The position numbers and the translations under genes were made by a program. DNA of 36,429 nucleotides from Lujinxingia vulgaris (GTDB lineage: Bacteria > Myxococcota_A > Bradymonadia > Bradymonadales > Bradymonadaceae). The first letter of the stretch is position 1. Every line of letters starts with the position of its first letter. The notes under the pieces are model-generated. The model was given only the letters and a program-made list of their open reading frames with translations, had not been told where the DNA came from and did no database searches. Shown here piece after piece: positions 26,503 to 36,429 of the stretch. The stretch is taken from positions 1 to 36,429 of the forward strand of contig NZ_VOSL01000138.1 in assembly GCF_007997005.1 (NCBI RefSeq). The letters are read 5' to 3'.

Positions 26503-27708
26503 TCAGGTGACGACCTTCTCAAAGGCGCGCTCCAGGCGCTCGAGCGCCTCGTCGACGTCGGCGTCGGTGATGATCAGCGGGGGCACAAAGCGCAGGGTGT
26601 TGCCGCCGGCGGTGTTGATCAACAGGCCCTCGTCGCGGGCGGCGGTGGCGATGGCCGAGGCCGCATCCCCTTTGCATTCAGCGCCGACCATCAGCCCCAG
26701 GCCGCGGACGTCGGTGATGACGTCGAAGCGCTCGGCCAGGCGGCGAAGTCCGCCCTGGAGGCGCTCCCCACGGGCGCGGGCGTTCTCCAGAAGGTTGTCG
26801 CGGGCGATGACCTCGAGCACGGTGTGGCCAGCGCGTGTGGCCAGCGGGTTACCCCCGAAGGTCGAGGCGTGGCTGCCGCGCGTCCAGCCCGCCCAGGCCT
26901 TCTCGCTGGCAAGCGTGGCGCCCAGGGGCACGCCGCCGCCCAGGCCCTTGGCCAGGCTCATGATGTCCGGGGCGACGCCGTAGTGCTGGTAGGCGAAGAG
27001 CGAGCCGGTGCGGCCCACCCCGGTCTGCACCTCATCAAAGATCAACAGCGCGCCGTGCTTATCGCAGATCTCACGCACCGCCTTAAGGTAGGAGGCGTCG
27101 GCCGGGCGCACGCCGCCCTCGCCCTGCACCGGCTCGACCATCACCGCGGCGGTGTCTCGGCCGACCGCCTGGCGCAGCGCGTCCAGATCGTTGAAGGGCA
27201 CATAGCTAAAGCCCGGGACCAGGGGCTCAAACCCCTCGTGGTACTTCGGCTGTCCGGTGGCCGTGATCGCCGCGAGCGTGCGCCCGTGGAAGGAGTGCGT
27301 CATGGTGACGATGCCCGTCTTATCGGCGCGCCCGGCCACAACCTTCTGGTAGCGACGCGCCAGCTTGATCGCCGCCTCATTGGCCTCGGCCCCCGAGTTG
27401 CAGAAGAAGACCCGGTCGGCAAAGCTCTTCTCGACCAGCGCCTCCATCAGCGCGATCTGCTCGGCGGTATAATAGAGGTTGGAGACGTGCAGCAGGCGTC
27501 CCACCTGATCGCGCAGCGCGTCGGTCAGGGTGGGGTGGGCGTGTCCGAGCGCGCAGACGGCGATGCCGGCCACAAAATCCAGGTACTCTTTGCCTTCGGA
27601 GTCGAAGAGGCGCACGCCCTGGCCGCGCTCAAAGATGATCGGCGCCGGCGCGTAGTTCGGGCTGTTGAGGTCGTTGGCTTTGTGAAGTAGCTCGGCGGTG
27701 TCCGTCAT
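26503..27708 (-). CDS. argD: Acetylornithine aminotransferase family protein
   Basis: A 401-residue class III PLP-dependent aminotransferase. ArgD converts N-acetylglutamate semialdehyde to N-acetylornithine in arginine synthesis, and many members also act on succinyl-diaminopimelate. Visible marks are FDSEGKEYLDFVAGIAVCAL, NSGAEANEAAIKLAR (104-118), SFHGRT, FDEVQTGVGRTG and the PLP lysine in SLAKGLGGGVP (Lys254). The length and motifs fit ArgD better than the related ornithine or GABA transaminases, but substrate choice cannot be read with certainty. GAAGGA lies about 9 nt before the ATG. The gene starts 16 bp after hslU, in the same operon; no other arginine gene is present in the window. 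Confidence 0.9.
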   Translation of the reverse strand: MTDTAELLHKANDLNSPNYAPAPIIFERGQGVRLFDSEGKEYLDFVAGIAVCALGHAHPTLTDALRDQVGRLLHVSNLYYTAEQIALMEALVEKSFADRVFFCNSGAEANEAAIKLARRYQKVVAGRADKTGIVTMTHSFHGRTLAAITATGQPKYHEGFEPLVPGFSYVPFNDLDALRQAVGRDTAAVMVEPVQGEGGVRPADASYLKAVREICDKHGALLIFDEVQTGVGRTGSLFAYQHYGVAPDIMSLAKGLGGGVPLGATLASEKAWAGWTRGSHASTFGGNPLATRAGHTVLEVIARDNLLENARARGERLQGGLRRLAERFDVITDVRGLGLMVGAECKGDAASAIATAARDEGLLINTAGGNTLRFVPPLIITDADVDEALERLERAFEKVVT

Positions 27709-27724
27709 AGGGGAGATCCTTCGT

Positions 27725-29140
<1,416 letters not shown>

Positions 29141-29207
29141 GGTCGGTGATCCCTTGGGCTTACGTGCAGCGAGACGGGGTGCCTGGCTGATACGCGTATC
29201 CGGGCGC

Positions 29208-29756
29208 TCAGCCCGAGGAGGTGGAGAGCTCCTCAATGGTGAGTGAGTCGTTGGTGAACACACAGATTTCGGCGGCGATCTTCAGCGAGGATTCGGCGAT
29301 GGTACGCGCGTCGAGTTCGGTATGACGCACCAGGGCGCGGGCCGCGCTCAAGGCGTAGGAGCCGCCGGAGCCGATGGCGATCACGCCCTCCTCGGGCTCA
29401 ATGACGTCGCCGGTGCCACTGATCAGCAGGGTGACCTCGCTGTCGGCAGCGATGAGCAACGCCTCGAGCTTGCGAAGCATGCGATCGGTGCGCCAGTCTT
29501 TGGCGAGTTCGACGGCGGCGCGGGTTAGGTTCCCGTTAAACTTTTTGAGCTTCTCTTCGAGCTTCTCAAAAAGGGTAAAGGCGTCGGCGGTGGAGCCGGC
29601 AAAGCCGCAGATGACCTTGTCGCCGTGAAGTCTGCGCACCTTACGGGCGGTGGCCTTCATGACGATCTTCTCGCCCATGGTGACCTGGCCGTCGCCGGCG
29701 ACGACGACCTTATCGCCGCGGCGAACGCTGACGATGGTGGTGCCTCGAAAGCTCAT
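29208..29756 (-). CDS. hslV: ATP-dependent protease peptidase subunit HslV (ClpQ)
   Basis: A 182-residue N-terminal-nucleophile threonine peptidase that forms the proteolytic core of HslUV. The nucleophile motif TTIVSVRR starts at residue 6, so the product begins MSFRG and must lose five residues to expose the catalytic Thr. Other family marks are [40 protein letters not shown] and [16 protein letters not shown]. It starts 3 bp after the xerC stop and precedes hslU by 67 bp, the order seen in many bacteria. Confidence 0.96.
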   Translation of the reverse strand: MSFRGTTIVSVRRGDKVVVAGDGQVTMGEKIVMKATARKVRRLHGDKVICGFAGSTADAFTLFEKLEEKLKKFNGNLTRAAVELAKDWRTDRMLRKLEALLIAADSEVTLLISGTGDVIEPEEGVIAIGSGGSYALSAARALVRHTELDARTIAESSLKIAAEICVFTNDSLTIEELSTSSG

Positions 29757-29759
29757 CGC

Positions 29760-30707
29760 TTACTCGTCGCTGGAGGTAGAAGAGGGCTCGGTGGTGCGGG
29801 AGCGCGCCTTCGATCGGGCGCGCGGGTGGGCAGCATCGTAGACCTCCATAAGCCTGTCAATTGAGACATGGGTGTAGCGCTGGGTGGTCGAGAGGTTGGC
29901 GTGACCGAGCAACTCCTGGATGCCCCGCAGGTCGGCCCCGGCGTCGAGCAGGTGGGTGGCAAAGGAGTGGCGCAACCCGTGCGGGGTCAAGGAGGTATCG
30001 AGGCCGGCGCGCACCAGATGTTCTTTGAGCAGGCGTCGCACCGAGCGGTCGGTGAGCCGGCCGCCGCGGTGGTTCAAGAAGACGGCGTCGGGCTCGGTGT
30101 CACCATGGACCAGCTCATGGCGCCTCGCCAGATAGCGCTTAAGCGCGGCGCAGGCTTTCTGGCCCAGGGGCACACGCCGCTCTTTGTTGCCCTTGCCGAT
30201 GGTCTGCACCCAGCCGGCGTCGAGATCGATGTCGTTGCGGTTGAGCGAGACGAGCTCCGAGACGCGCAGCCCCGCGCCGTAGCCCACCTCCCAGATCGCC
30301 ATATCGCGGATCCCTAAGACCGTGTCGCCCTTATGCCCATCGAGCAGATGGAAGATCTCATCGACGCCCAGGTAGTTGCGCAGCGGCTTCTGCACCTTTG
30401 GCGTGGAGAGGAGCTCAGCGGGGTTTTTATCGACCAGACGCTTCTTGATCAGGAAGGTCCAGAAGGAGCGCAAGGTCGAGATCTTTCGGGCCAGCGAGGA
30501 GGCCTGGTTCTCATCGAAGCGGTCGGCGATGAACCCGCGCAGATCGTCGATCGTCAACGCGCCGGGGTCGGGGTTCTCGCGACCCCGCTCGGCCAGAAAG
30601 TCCGCCAGCTGGCCCAGGTCGCTCGCGTAGGCGCGGCGGGTGTGCGCGCTGGCGCCGCGCTCCACGCGTAGGTAAGTGATGAACTGGTCGATGCGCTCAG
30701 CGAGCAT
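29760..30707 (-). CDS. xerC: Tyrosine recombinase XerC
   Basis: A 315-residue tyrosine recombinase. The N-terminal SAM-like DNA-binding domain (about 1-90) is followed by a catalytic domain with all expected residues: Arg148 (GAGLRVSEL), Lys172 (GKGNKERRVP), His243 and Arg246 (PHGLRHSFATHLL), His269 (LLGHANLSTTQ) and Tyr278 (RYTHV). XerC with XerD resolves chromosome dimers at dif during division. Placement directly before hslVU, as in the Bacillus codV-clpQ-clpY order, supports a housekeeping Xer protein rather than a mobile-element integrase. The C-terminus has a short Ser/Arg-rich tail. The ATG at 30707 has no clear Shine-Dalgarno, so it may depend on coupling to rel, which ends 33 bp upstream. 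Confidence 0.93.
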   Translation of the reverse strand: MLAERIDQFITYLRVERGASAHTRRAYASDLGQLADFLAERGRENPDPGALTIDDLRGFIADRFDENQASSLARKISTLRSFWTFLIKKRLVDKNPAELLSTPKVQKPLRNYLGVDEIFHLLDGHKGDTVLGIRDMAIWEVGYGAGLRVSELVSLNRNDIDLDAGWVQTIGKGNKERRVPLGQKACAALKRYLARRHELVHGDTEPDAVFLNHRGGRLTDRSVRRLLKEHLVRAGLDTSLTPHGLRHSFATHLLDAGADLRGIQELLGHANLSTTQRYTHVSIDRLMEVYDAAHPRARSKARSRTTEPSSTSSDE

Positions 30708-30740
30708 GGCGGGCCGGGGGCTTAAAGGGAAAGGTGTGCC

Positions 30741-32912
30741 TTAGTTCATGGTGCGCTCGACTTTGTACACGCCTTTGATTTTCTCAATGTTGCGCATGGC
30801 GCGTTTGAGCTGCTCGGTGTTCTGGACGAGCACCTCGAAGGTGTTAACGGCGCGGTGATCTTCGGTGGTCACGCACTGGGCCTGGCTGATGTTGACGCCG
30901 GTGGCCGAGAAGGCCTGGCTGATGTTGGCCAGAAGCCCTGGCTTGTCGGTGCAGTAGACGCGCACGCTGACCGGGCGCCGGGCGTTGTCGGGCACGCTGG
31001 TGTCGTTGGCCCAGCGCACCGAGATCTGGCGCTCGCGCTCCAGATGCGTCACCCGGGTGCAGTCGCGGGTGTGCACCGAGAGGCCGCGCCCGCGGGTGAC
31101 AAAACCGATGATCTCATCGCCCGGCAGCGGGTTGCAGCACTTGGCGTACTGCACCATCACATCTTCGATGCCGTCGAGGACCACGCCGGTCTTGCCGCGG
31201 TGGACGAGCTTGTCCCAGAGCTGGCCGATCTTTGACTCGGTGTCGGCCGCGCGCGCCTTCTTGTTCTCGGTGGGGTAGATCTTCTCGACGATGGTGTCGG
31301 GCTGGGTCTTGCCGTAACCGACGTCGGCGAGCATATCGTCGATGTTGTTGAATCGGCTGAGCTCGGCGGCTTTGGCCAGGTTTCCGGCGCGCTCCCAGGC
31401 GCGGATGTTGGTGTGGTAGCGCTTGAGCTCTTTGTCGAGGAGCTCGCGTCCCAGCTCCTGGCTGCGCTCGCGCTGCTCGCGGCGCACGGCGTTGCGGATC
31501 TTGGTCCGCGCGCGGCTGGTGGTCACGAAGTTGAGCCAGTCCTTGTTGGGGCGCTGGTTCTTATGCGTGAGGATCTCGACGATGTCGCCGTTATGCAGCT
31601 CGGTCTTCAAGGGGACCATCATCCCGTTGACCTTGGCCCCGGAGCAGTGCGCGCCGACCTCGGAGTGGATCGCGAAGGCGAAGTCCACGCAGGTCGCACC
31701 GGCCGGGAAGCTCAACACGTCGCCGTCGGGGGTGAAGACGTAGACCTCGTCATGGAAGAGGTCGATTTTCACCGACTCCAGAAACTCCATCGGGTCTTCG
31801 TGATCCTGGTGCTCCTCCATCAGGCGGTGAAGCCAGGCGAACTTCTGGTCGTCCTTGTCGGGGACGGCTTTGCCCTCTTTGTAGAGCCAGTGGGCGGCGA
31901 TCCCCTCCTCGGCGACCTTGTGCATGTCGTGGGTGCGGATCTGGATCTCGATGCGCTCCTGGTAGGGCCCGATCACCGAGGTGTGCAGCGACTGGTAGCC
32001 GTTGGGCTTGGCGATCGCGATATAATCTTTAAAACGCCCGGGGATGGGCTTCCAGAGGTTGTGTACAAGGCCGAGCGACTCGTAGCACTGCACCCGTTCA
32101 TCGACGAGGATGCGGAAGGCCAGCACGTCAAAGACCTGCTCAAACTCGATCTGGTTGTGGCGCATCTTGCGGTAGATGCTCCAGAAGTTCTTGGGCCGCC
32201 CGTAGACCTCACCGCTGATGTCGTTCTCGCCAAGGAGCTCCTGGAGGATCGTGATGACCTCGCGGATGAAGTTCTCGCGCTGGCGCTTCTTCGAGGCGAC
32301 CTTCTCGGCGATGTCGTAGTAGGCCTCGGTGTGCAGGTAGCGAAAGGAGAGGTCTTCAAGCTCGGTCTTGACCCAGTTCAAGCCCAGGCGATGCGCCAGC
32401 GGGGCGTAGATGTCCATCGTCTCGCGGGAGATGCGCTCCTGGGAGGATGGGTTCATGTATTTGAGCGTGCGCATGTTGTGGAGGCGGTCGGCGAGCTTGA
32501 CCAGGATCACGCGCAGGTCGCGGCTCATGGCGATGATCATCTTGCGGATGTTCTCGGCCTGAGCTTCTTCGCGGGTGTTGAACTGAAACTTGGAGAGCTT
32601 GGTGACCCCGTCGACCAGGAATGCGACGTCTTCGCCAAAGCGACCGCTGAGCTCTTCGACGGTGGTGTCGGTATCTTCGACGGTGTCGTGGAGCAGGCCG
32701 GCGACCAGGCTGGCCACGTCCAGGCGCAGGTCGGCGATGATGTCCATCACCTCCAGCGGGTGGCTCATGTAGGGCTCACCGCTCTTGCGCATCTGGCCTT
32801 CGTGCATGGCCGCGGCAAATTCATAGGCCTCGCGCAGCTGTGCGATGTCCGGATCGGGGTGGTAGGAGCGGACTTTCTTGATGATGGAGTTCAGGCGGTT
32901 TTGCAGTTGCAT
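30741..32912 (-). CDS. rel: Bifunctional (p)ppGpp synthetase/hydrolase (Rel/SpoT type)
   Basis: A 723-residue long RelA-SpoT homologue that makes and degrades the alarmone (p)ppGpp in the stringent response. The hydrolase domain is intact, with His51 (SHPLEV), His75-Asp76 (GLLHDTVEDT) and VKLADRLHNMRTL. The synthetase domain has GRFKDYIAIAKPNGYQSLHT. RFKD (293-296) is the RxKD form typical of bifunctional Rel/SpoT rather than the ExDD form of RelA. TGS (VYVFTPDGDVLSFPAGAT), zinc-finger-like (YAKCCNPLPGDEI) and ACT domains complete the regulatory half. GGGAG lies about 11 nt before the chosen ATG at 32912; the open frame continues to 33038 but the N-terminus fits here. It is followed by xerC. 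Confidence 0.95.
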   Translation of the reverse strand: MQLQNRLNSIIKKVRSYHPDPDIAQLREAYEFAAAMHEGQMRKSGEPYMSHPLEVMDIIADLRLDVASLVAGLLHDTVEDTDTTVEELSGRFGEDVAFLVDGVTKLSKFQFNTREEAQAENIRKMIIAMSRDLRVILVKLADRLHNMRTLKYMNPSSQERISRETMDIYAPLAHRLGLNWVKTELEDLSFRYLHTEAYYDIAEKVASKKRQRENFIREVITILQELLGENDISGEVYGRPKNFWSIYRKMRHNQIEFEQVFDVLAFRILVDERVQCYESLGLVHNLWKPIPGRFKDYIAIAKPNGYQSLHTSVIGPYQERIEIQIRTHDMHKVAEEGIAAHWLYKEGKAVPDKDDQKFAWLHRLMEEHQDHEDPMEFLESVKIDLFHDEVYVFTPDGDVLSFPAGATCVDFAFAIHSEVGAHCSGAKVNGMMVPLKTELHNGDIVEILTHKNQRPNKDWLNFVTTSRARTKIRNAVRREQRERSQELGRELLDKELKRYHTNIRAWERAGNLAKAAELSRFNNIDDMLADVGYGKTQPDTIVEKIYPTENKKARAADTESKIGQLWDKLVHRGKTGVVLDGIEDVMVQYAKCCNPLPGDEIIGFVTRGRGLSVHTRDCTRVTHLERERQISVRWANDTSVPDNARRPVSVRVYCTDKPGLLANISQAFSATGVNISQAQCVTTEDHRAVNTFEVLVQNTEQLKRAMRNIEKIKGVYKVERTMN

Positions 32913-33090
32913 CGACTCGACGACTCCCGGGCTAAGGGCCGGAGCATAAGCGCTCAATAAAAAGAACCGACCGCGGGAGGCATTCATTCGCGGGGGGGGC
33001 AAGGGGCCGGGTCGGCTGCTCGCCAGGGGGGCGAACATCGCTCATGGTAACGGAGCTATGCGTCGAATCAAAGAAAGAAGGGTGGGGGGA

Positions 33091-34194
33091 TCAGCCCATG
33101 ATCTCCACCCCCAGGGGCATCTCCAGATCGAGGTCGGCGGCGCGCACATACGCAATCAGGACGTCGAGGTAGGTGGGAAGCGGCGGACAGAGGTCCTGGC
33201 CTTCGAGCGCATCGAGGGTGTTGATGGAGTTGTAGATGGTCAGGTGGTTGAAGTCGTCCATGAACTGGCGGGGGTTGCGTGTGAAGCGCTCCAGGTAGGG
33301 GAACTTCATCAGCAGGCTGGTCAGGCGGTAGGGGAGCATTCCCACGGGCGCGCTGCGGCCGGCGCGGTCGGCCACCAGCTGGAAGACACGGCGTGCGGAG
33401 AGGGGGTTGGGGTCGCAGAGGTGGAAGGTGCGCCCGGCGGCGTCGTCGCGGCGGCTGATGCGGTGCATTGCGCGGCAGACAAAGTCGACGGGCACCAGGT
33501 TTAAGGGCTTGTCGCCGCGCCCGGGCATGGGGATGGGCACGATCGAGGGCATGTTGACCAGCGCGTTGATCAGATAATAAGGCCCGGCCATCCGGTCGAT
33601 CTCGCCGGTGCGGGAGTCGCCGACGATGATGCTGGGGCGGAAGATCGAGATGGGCAGATGCTCCATGGCCTGGCGCATGGCCTGCTCGGCGCGGAACTTG
33701 CTCTCTTCGTAGGCGTTGCGAAAGCCCTGCCCCTCGTCGAGTTCCTCTTCCATGATCACGCCGGCGCGGTCGCCGCTGACAAAGGCGGTGGAGAGGTGGT
33801 TGAGGCGCTCCAGGTGCTGCATCTCGTAGGCGGTGTCCAGGATGTTGCGGGCCCCGCGCACGTTGACCTCAAAAGCCTCTGAGCGCTCCACGCCCAGGAA
33901 CCAGATGCTGGCGATGTGGTAGATGTCGGTGACGTTGGCGATAAGCTCCAGGTACTCGCGGCCGGAGAGCCCCAGGTCCAGGGCGACGACATCGCCGCTG
34001 AGCAGGTGAATGCGCTGGCGGGAGGCGTCGAGTTTTTGAAGCTGGCGGTCGGCCTCATCGAGCGCGTCGGGGCGCACCAGCAGGCGGATGGTGGCGTCGG
34101 GCTCGTCGCTGAGGATCGTCTCCACGAGCTTTCGGGCCACGAAGCTGGGGAAGCCGGTGATGAGGATGTCGCGTTTTCGGGAGGGCTCGGTCAT
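33091..34194 (-). CDS. Extended SDR / fatty-acyl-reductase-like NAD(P)-binding protein
   Basis: A 367-residue extended short-chain dehydrogenase. The nucleotide-binding start is ILITGFPSFVARKLVE, where the usual second glycine of TGxxGxxA is Ser. Also seen are DVVALDLGLS (substituting for the DL/DV motif), YHIASIWFLG, VNVRGARNILDTA, the catalytic YEESK (YxxxK) with HLSTAFVSGD before it, and IFRPSIIVGD. The pattern is closest to NAD_binding_4 (male-sterility/acyl-CoA reductase-like) proteins, so it may reduce an acyl thioester or a lipid-linked group, but the substrate is unknown. It ends 178 bp before rel and starts 16 bp after coaE. No strong ribosome-binding site is visible at the ATG at 34194. 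Confidence 0.85.
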   Translation of the reverse strand: MTEPSRKRDILITGFPSFVARKLVETILSDEPDATIRLLVRPDALDEADRQLQKLDASRQRIHLLSGDVVALDLGLSGREYLELIANVTDIYHIASIWFLGVERSEAFEVNVRGARNILDTAYEMQHLERLNHLSTAFVSGDRAGVIMEEELDEGQGFRNAYEESKFRAEQAMRQAMEHLPISIFRPSIIVGDSRTGEIDRMAGPYYLINALVNMPSIVPIPMPGRGDKPLNLVPVDFVCRAMHRISRRDDAAGRTFHLCDPNPLSARRVFQLVADRAGRSAPVGMLPYRLTSLLMKFPYLERFTRNPRQFMDDFNHLTIYNSINTLDALEGQDLCPPLPTYLDVLIAYVRAADLDLEMPLGVEIMG

Positions 34195-34210
34195 CGCGGT
34201 CAGTCCGTGC

Positions 34211-34861
34211 TCAGTCGTCGGTCGGGCGAGCGCTGCCGCTGTGGCGGATGCGCGCGTCGAGGGTGGAGAAGAGGTTGTCTACCTGGCGTCGAGTGTGGTC
34301 GAGGCTCCGATCGTTGTCGATGACAAAGTCGGCGACCTTGAGCTTCTCGCTCAGGGGCATCTGGGAGTCGATGCGGGCGCGGGCTTCGTCTTCGCTTAAG
34401 CCGTCGCGGGCCATCAGGCGCTCCAGTTGCGTCTCTGGCGAGCAGGCCACGACGATGAGGCTGTCGAAGGCTTCGTGAAGGCCGTTCTCCACGATCAGCG
34501 CCGCGTCGTAGATCACCCAGGGCTCCCCGCGCTCAAAGGCCGCGGCGCTCTGGTGGGCCATCTCCTGCGCGATGCGCGGGTGGGTGATGGCGCCGAGCCG
34601 GGCGCGCAGGTCGGGGTTCTGGAATATGTGCGCGCCCAACGCGGTACGGTTGAGCGTGCCATCCTCGTTGAGGACTTCAGAGCCGAAGACCTCGACAATG
34701 TCGGCCAGCGCGGGCTGGCCGGGCTCGACGACCTTGCGGGCGATGTGGTCGGCGTCGATGACGGTGACGCCAAGCGACTCGAAGTGACGGCTGACGGTGG
34801 ATTTTCCGCTGGCGATGCCACCGGTCAGGCCGATGATCACGCCGGGTGAGTTCGTTGACAC
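34211..34861 (-). CDS. coaE: Dephospho-CoA kinase
   Basis: A 216-residue P-loop kinase that phosphorylates dephospho-CoA in the last step of coenzyme A synthesis. It has Walker A GLTGGIASGKST (11-22), VIDADHIARKVVEPG, LNRTALGAHIF, THPRI and the LID-region RLMARDGLSEDEARARI, then DFVIDNDRSLDHTRRQV. All are typical of CoaE. The start is GTG at 34861 with GAGGGG about 7 nt upstream. It is the first gene of the leftward series and is divergent from the membrane protein gene at 34978, with 116 bp between them. Confidence 0.95.
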   Translation of the reverse strand: MSTNSPGVIIGLTGGIASGKSTVSRHFESLGVTVIDADHIARKVVEPGQPALADIVEVFGSEVLNEDGTLNRTALGAHIFQNPDLRARLGAITHPRIAQEMAHQSAAAFERGEPWVIYDAALIVENGLHEAFDSLIVVACSPETQLERLMARDGLSEDEARARIDSQMPLSEKLKVADFVIDNDRSLDHTRRQVDNLFSTLDARIRHSGSARPTDD

Positions 34862-34977
34862 CTTTTGGCCCCTCGTACTAGGACTCGCCGCGATGATGTG
34901 CCGGCGGATGGCGGCGATATTAAGAGCAGGTTGAGCGCCTTAGAGATAGGGCGGTTGATACCATCGACAAGGAAAGC

Positions 34978-36033
34978 ATGCAAAGGCGTGCAGGCAGGAT
35001 AAGTGCCCGCTTTCAGGGGCGACGCAGGCGCACGCAGCGCTGGCTGATGACGTTGGCGAACCCGGCTGTTGCGGCAGCGTCGCTGGTGCTGGCCGGGGTG
35101 ATGGCGCTCTACGCGGCGGCCGGAGCGCCGGGGTGGCAGAGCGCCGGGCCGATGCCCCAGGTGGGGAGCGCCACGGCGCTTTTGCTGAGCCTTGCGGCGG
35201 CGTCGATGGCGATGCGCTGGACGACGCTGAAGGGTCGCTCGGAGCTCGGTGCGCTGGGTGTCGGGGCGATGGTGCTGGGCGGGGCGGTGCTGGCCGGCGG
35301 GTGGCTGCTCGGTCACGGCACGTTGCCTGTCGGTGAGCTCGTGCTGCCGATGCATCAGACCCAGCAGAGCTATGAGGTCAGGCAGGGCAGCCGGCAGGTC
35401 GATGTGATGTTGCCCCTGCGCATGACCTTGCAGTCGGTGGTGCTCGGGGCGGAGCCGAGCATCGATCTGACCTTTTCGCGCCTGGGGCCCGACGGGGTTC
35501 CCCCACAGACCCTGGGCGTGGGCGAGAGCCTGGATGTGAGCGGGCTGCGCTTTGCGTTCGTGGGGCTTGTGATCGACACCGAGGTGTATCGGGCGGTGGT
35601 GCGCAGCCAGGAGGAGAACACCATCCCGGCGGCGGGCGTGGTCGGCGACAGCCTCAGCCTGGCCATCAACGGCCCGAGCTATGAGGTGGTGGCGACGACC
35701 TCGAACTACCTCGACGCGATGGGGCCGGCGGTGCAGCTCGAAGATAGTGAGGGGCAGCGTTTCTGGGTGTTTGAGGAGCCTGAGGTTGAGCCGCGTCCGG
35801 AGCTTGGTGCCAGGCTCTGGCTCGATGAGCTGCAGGAGGTTCCGGCGGCGGTGATTCGCGTCTCGCCAGTGCGACCCTTCGGCGTGTTGGGCGTCGGGGC
35901 CGGGCTCTGCGTGGCGGGCTTTTTGTTGCTTTGCGCCGGCGGCATCGGAGCGCCGGGTCGCCCCGGGGAGCCGAAGGATTCTGCCGACGCCCCGGATGCT
36001 GACGGCACCGACACTGCGGAGGGCGGACGATGA
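34978..36033 (+). CDS. Membrane protein with extracytoplasmic beta-rich domain, unknown family
   Basis: A 351-residue protein. A very basic N-terminus (residues 1-23) precedes three hydrophobic segments (about 28-50, 64-80, 90-112). A soluble, strand-rich domain (about 120-295) follows, including DVMLPLRMTLQSVVLGAEPS and RLGPDGVPPQTLGVGESLDV. A fourth hydrophobic segment (about 298-324) and an acidic tail end the protein. The layout of a few TMs with a large beta-rich domain is loosely like ResB-type cytochrome c maturation proteins, but I cannot assign it. AAGGA lies 5 nt before the ATG. Its stop overlaps the start of the next gene as ATGA. Confidence 0.8.
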   Translation: MQRRAGRISARFQGRRRRTQRWLMTLANPAVAAASLVLAGVMALYAAAGAPGWQSAGPMPQVGSATALLLSLAAASMAMRWTTLKGRSELGALGVGAMVLGGAVLAGGWLLGHGTLPVGELVLPMHQTQQSYEVRQGSRQVDVMLPLRMTLQSVVLGAEPSIDLTFSRLGPDGVPPQTLGVGESLDVSGLRFAFVGLVIDTEVYRAVVRSQEENTIPAAGVVGDSLSLAINGPSYEVVATTSNYLDAMGPAVQLEDSEGQRFWVFEEPEVEPRPELGARLWLDELQEVPAAVIRVSPVRPFGVLGVGAGLCVAGFLLLCAGGIGAPGRPGEPKDSADAPDADGTDTAEGGR

Positions 36034-36429
36034 GCCAGGAGCCGAAGCAAGCGTGGCGGCGAGCCGCGGTACGGTTGAGCGGGCTGGGGCTGGTGGTGGG
36101 TGGCGCAGGCCTTGTGGCCTCGCTTTGGTTTGGCGCCTCTCCCGGCATGCTGGTGGTGCTGGCGGCCCTCGGGAGCTTCGCTGGCCTTGTGGGGATGGGG
36201 CCGCTCGCGGGTGCCATTGCGACCCGCGATGTGCAGATCGGCGCGAGTTTGCTGGTCGGGGCGGTGATCCTGGGATCGTTGCTCACGCTCGGTGCGGGCG
36301 CGCCCGGGGCGCTCTCCACCCTGGGGGCGATGTGGGCGGTGCAGGGCGCGGCCTGGCTCGCTGCGCTCGCCACGCTTTTTGTGGCCGCAGCGGCCGCAGA
36401 CCGCGCGCCCCAGGCCGTCAGCACGTTGA
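36030..36429 (+). CDS. Small hydrophobic membrane protein, 3' partial
   Basis: The ATG at 36030 overlaps the previous stop (ATGA). The frame stays open to the window edge; the final TTGA is out of frame and is not its stop. The visible 133 residues start MSQEPKQAWRRAAVRLSGLG and contain about four hydrophobic segments separated by short turns, rich in Gly, Ala, Leu and Val. No family is recognised. Overlap with the preceding gene suggests a shared membrane complex. Confidence 0.7.
   Translation, partial: MSQEPKQAWRRAAVRLSGLGLVVGGAGLVASLWFGASPGMLVVLAALGSFAGLVGMGPLAGAIATRDVQIGASLLVGAVILGSLLTLGAGAPGALSTLGAMWAVQGAAWLAALATLFVAAAAADRAPQAVSTL

Noticed and set aside
29760-30707. xerC as a mobile-element integrase
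   Set aside because: It is embedded in a housekeeping operon beside hslVU, with no attachment repeats, no neighbouring tRNA and no base-composition change.
31413-32960. 515-residue plus-strand open frame opposite rel
   Set aside because: Antisense shadow of a confidently assigned gene; Asp/Val/Leu/Gly-rich with no recognisable fold.

Overview
This is a chromosomal window of a GC-rich, densely coding Gram-negative bacterium. Lipoproteins, a probable outer-membrane protein, myxobacteria-like multidomain signalling proteins, HslUV and a long Rel protein together suggest a member of the Myxococcota or former Deltaproteobacteria. A Bradymonadales-like organism is my best guess, but this is inference from gene style and not from a marker gene. 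I see no rRNA, tRNA, CRISPR array, insertion sequence or prophage. Both edges cut genes: a Clp ATPase on the left and a small membrane protein on the right.

Region 1 (1-7626). A ClpA-like AAA+ ATPase faces a leftward cluster. That cluster runs from a ParA-type ATPase with two N-terminal zinc fingers, through a two-TM sensor with a HAMP-like segment and no output domain, a NamZ-family exo-muramidase and NadD, to a Rossmann/DUF2520 protein. The last four genes overlap each other by 4-8 nt, so their translation is probably coupled.

Region 2 (7627-12556). A LigB/YgiD-type dioxygenase homologue carries a Tat-like signal and is followed by a probable outer-membrane protein. A leftward NHL/SMP-30-like propeller lipoprotein follows, with a good sigma70-type promoter and an unusual run of three 3' hairpins. 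The AT-rich gap upstream of it holds a possible opposite-strand promoter and a 25-bp direct repeat.

Region 3 (12557-20401). Here lie a membrane hybrid histidine kinase with two receivers, a lysylphosphatidylglycerol-synthase-type membrane protein, and a rightward operon of lipoprotein, HEAT-like protein and degenerate HD-GYP protein. The last two appear to share an N-terminal domain. A 16-bp bidirectional terminator closes the region.

Region 4 (20494-34861). A long leftward series reads, in order of transcription: coaE, an extended SDR reductase, bifunctional rel, xerC, hslV, hslU, argD, a J-domain protein, an Hsp70 and a 918-residue acidic low-complexity protein. It combines stringent response, proteolysis and chaperone functions. 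The J protein and the 918-residue protein carry the same short module at opposite ends and flank the Hsp70. This looks like a dedicated chaperone system with its own scaffold or client, and I regard it as the most interesting unit of the window.

Region 5 (34978-36429). Two translationally coupled rightward membrane-protein genes of unrecognised family; the second runs off the edge.
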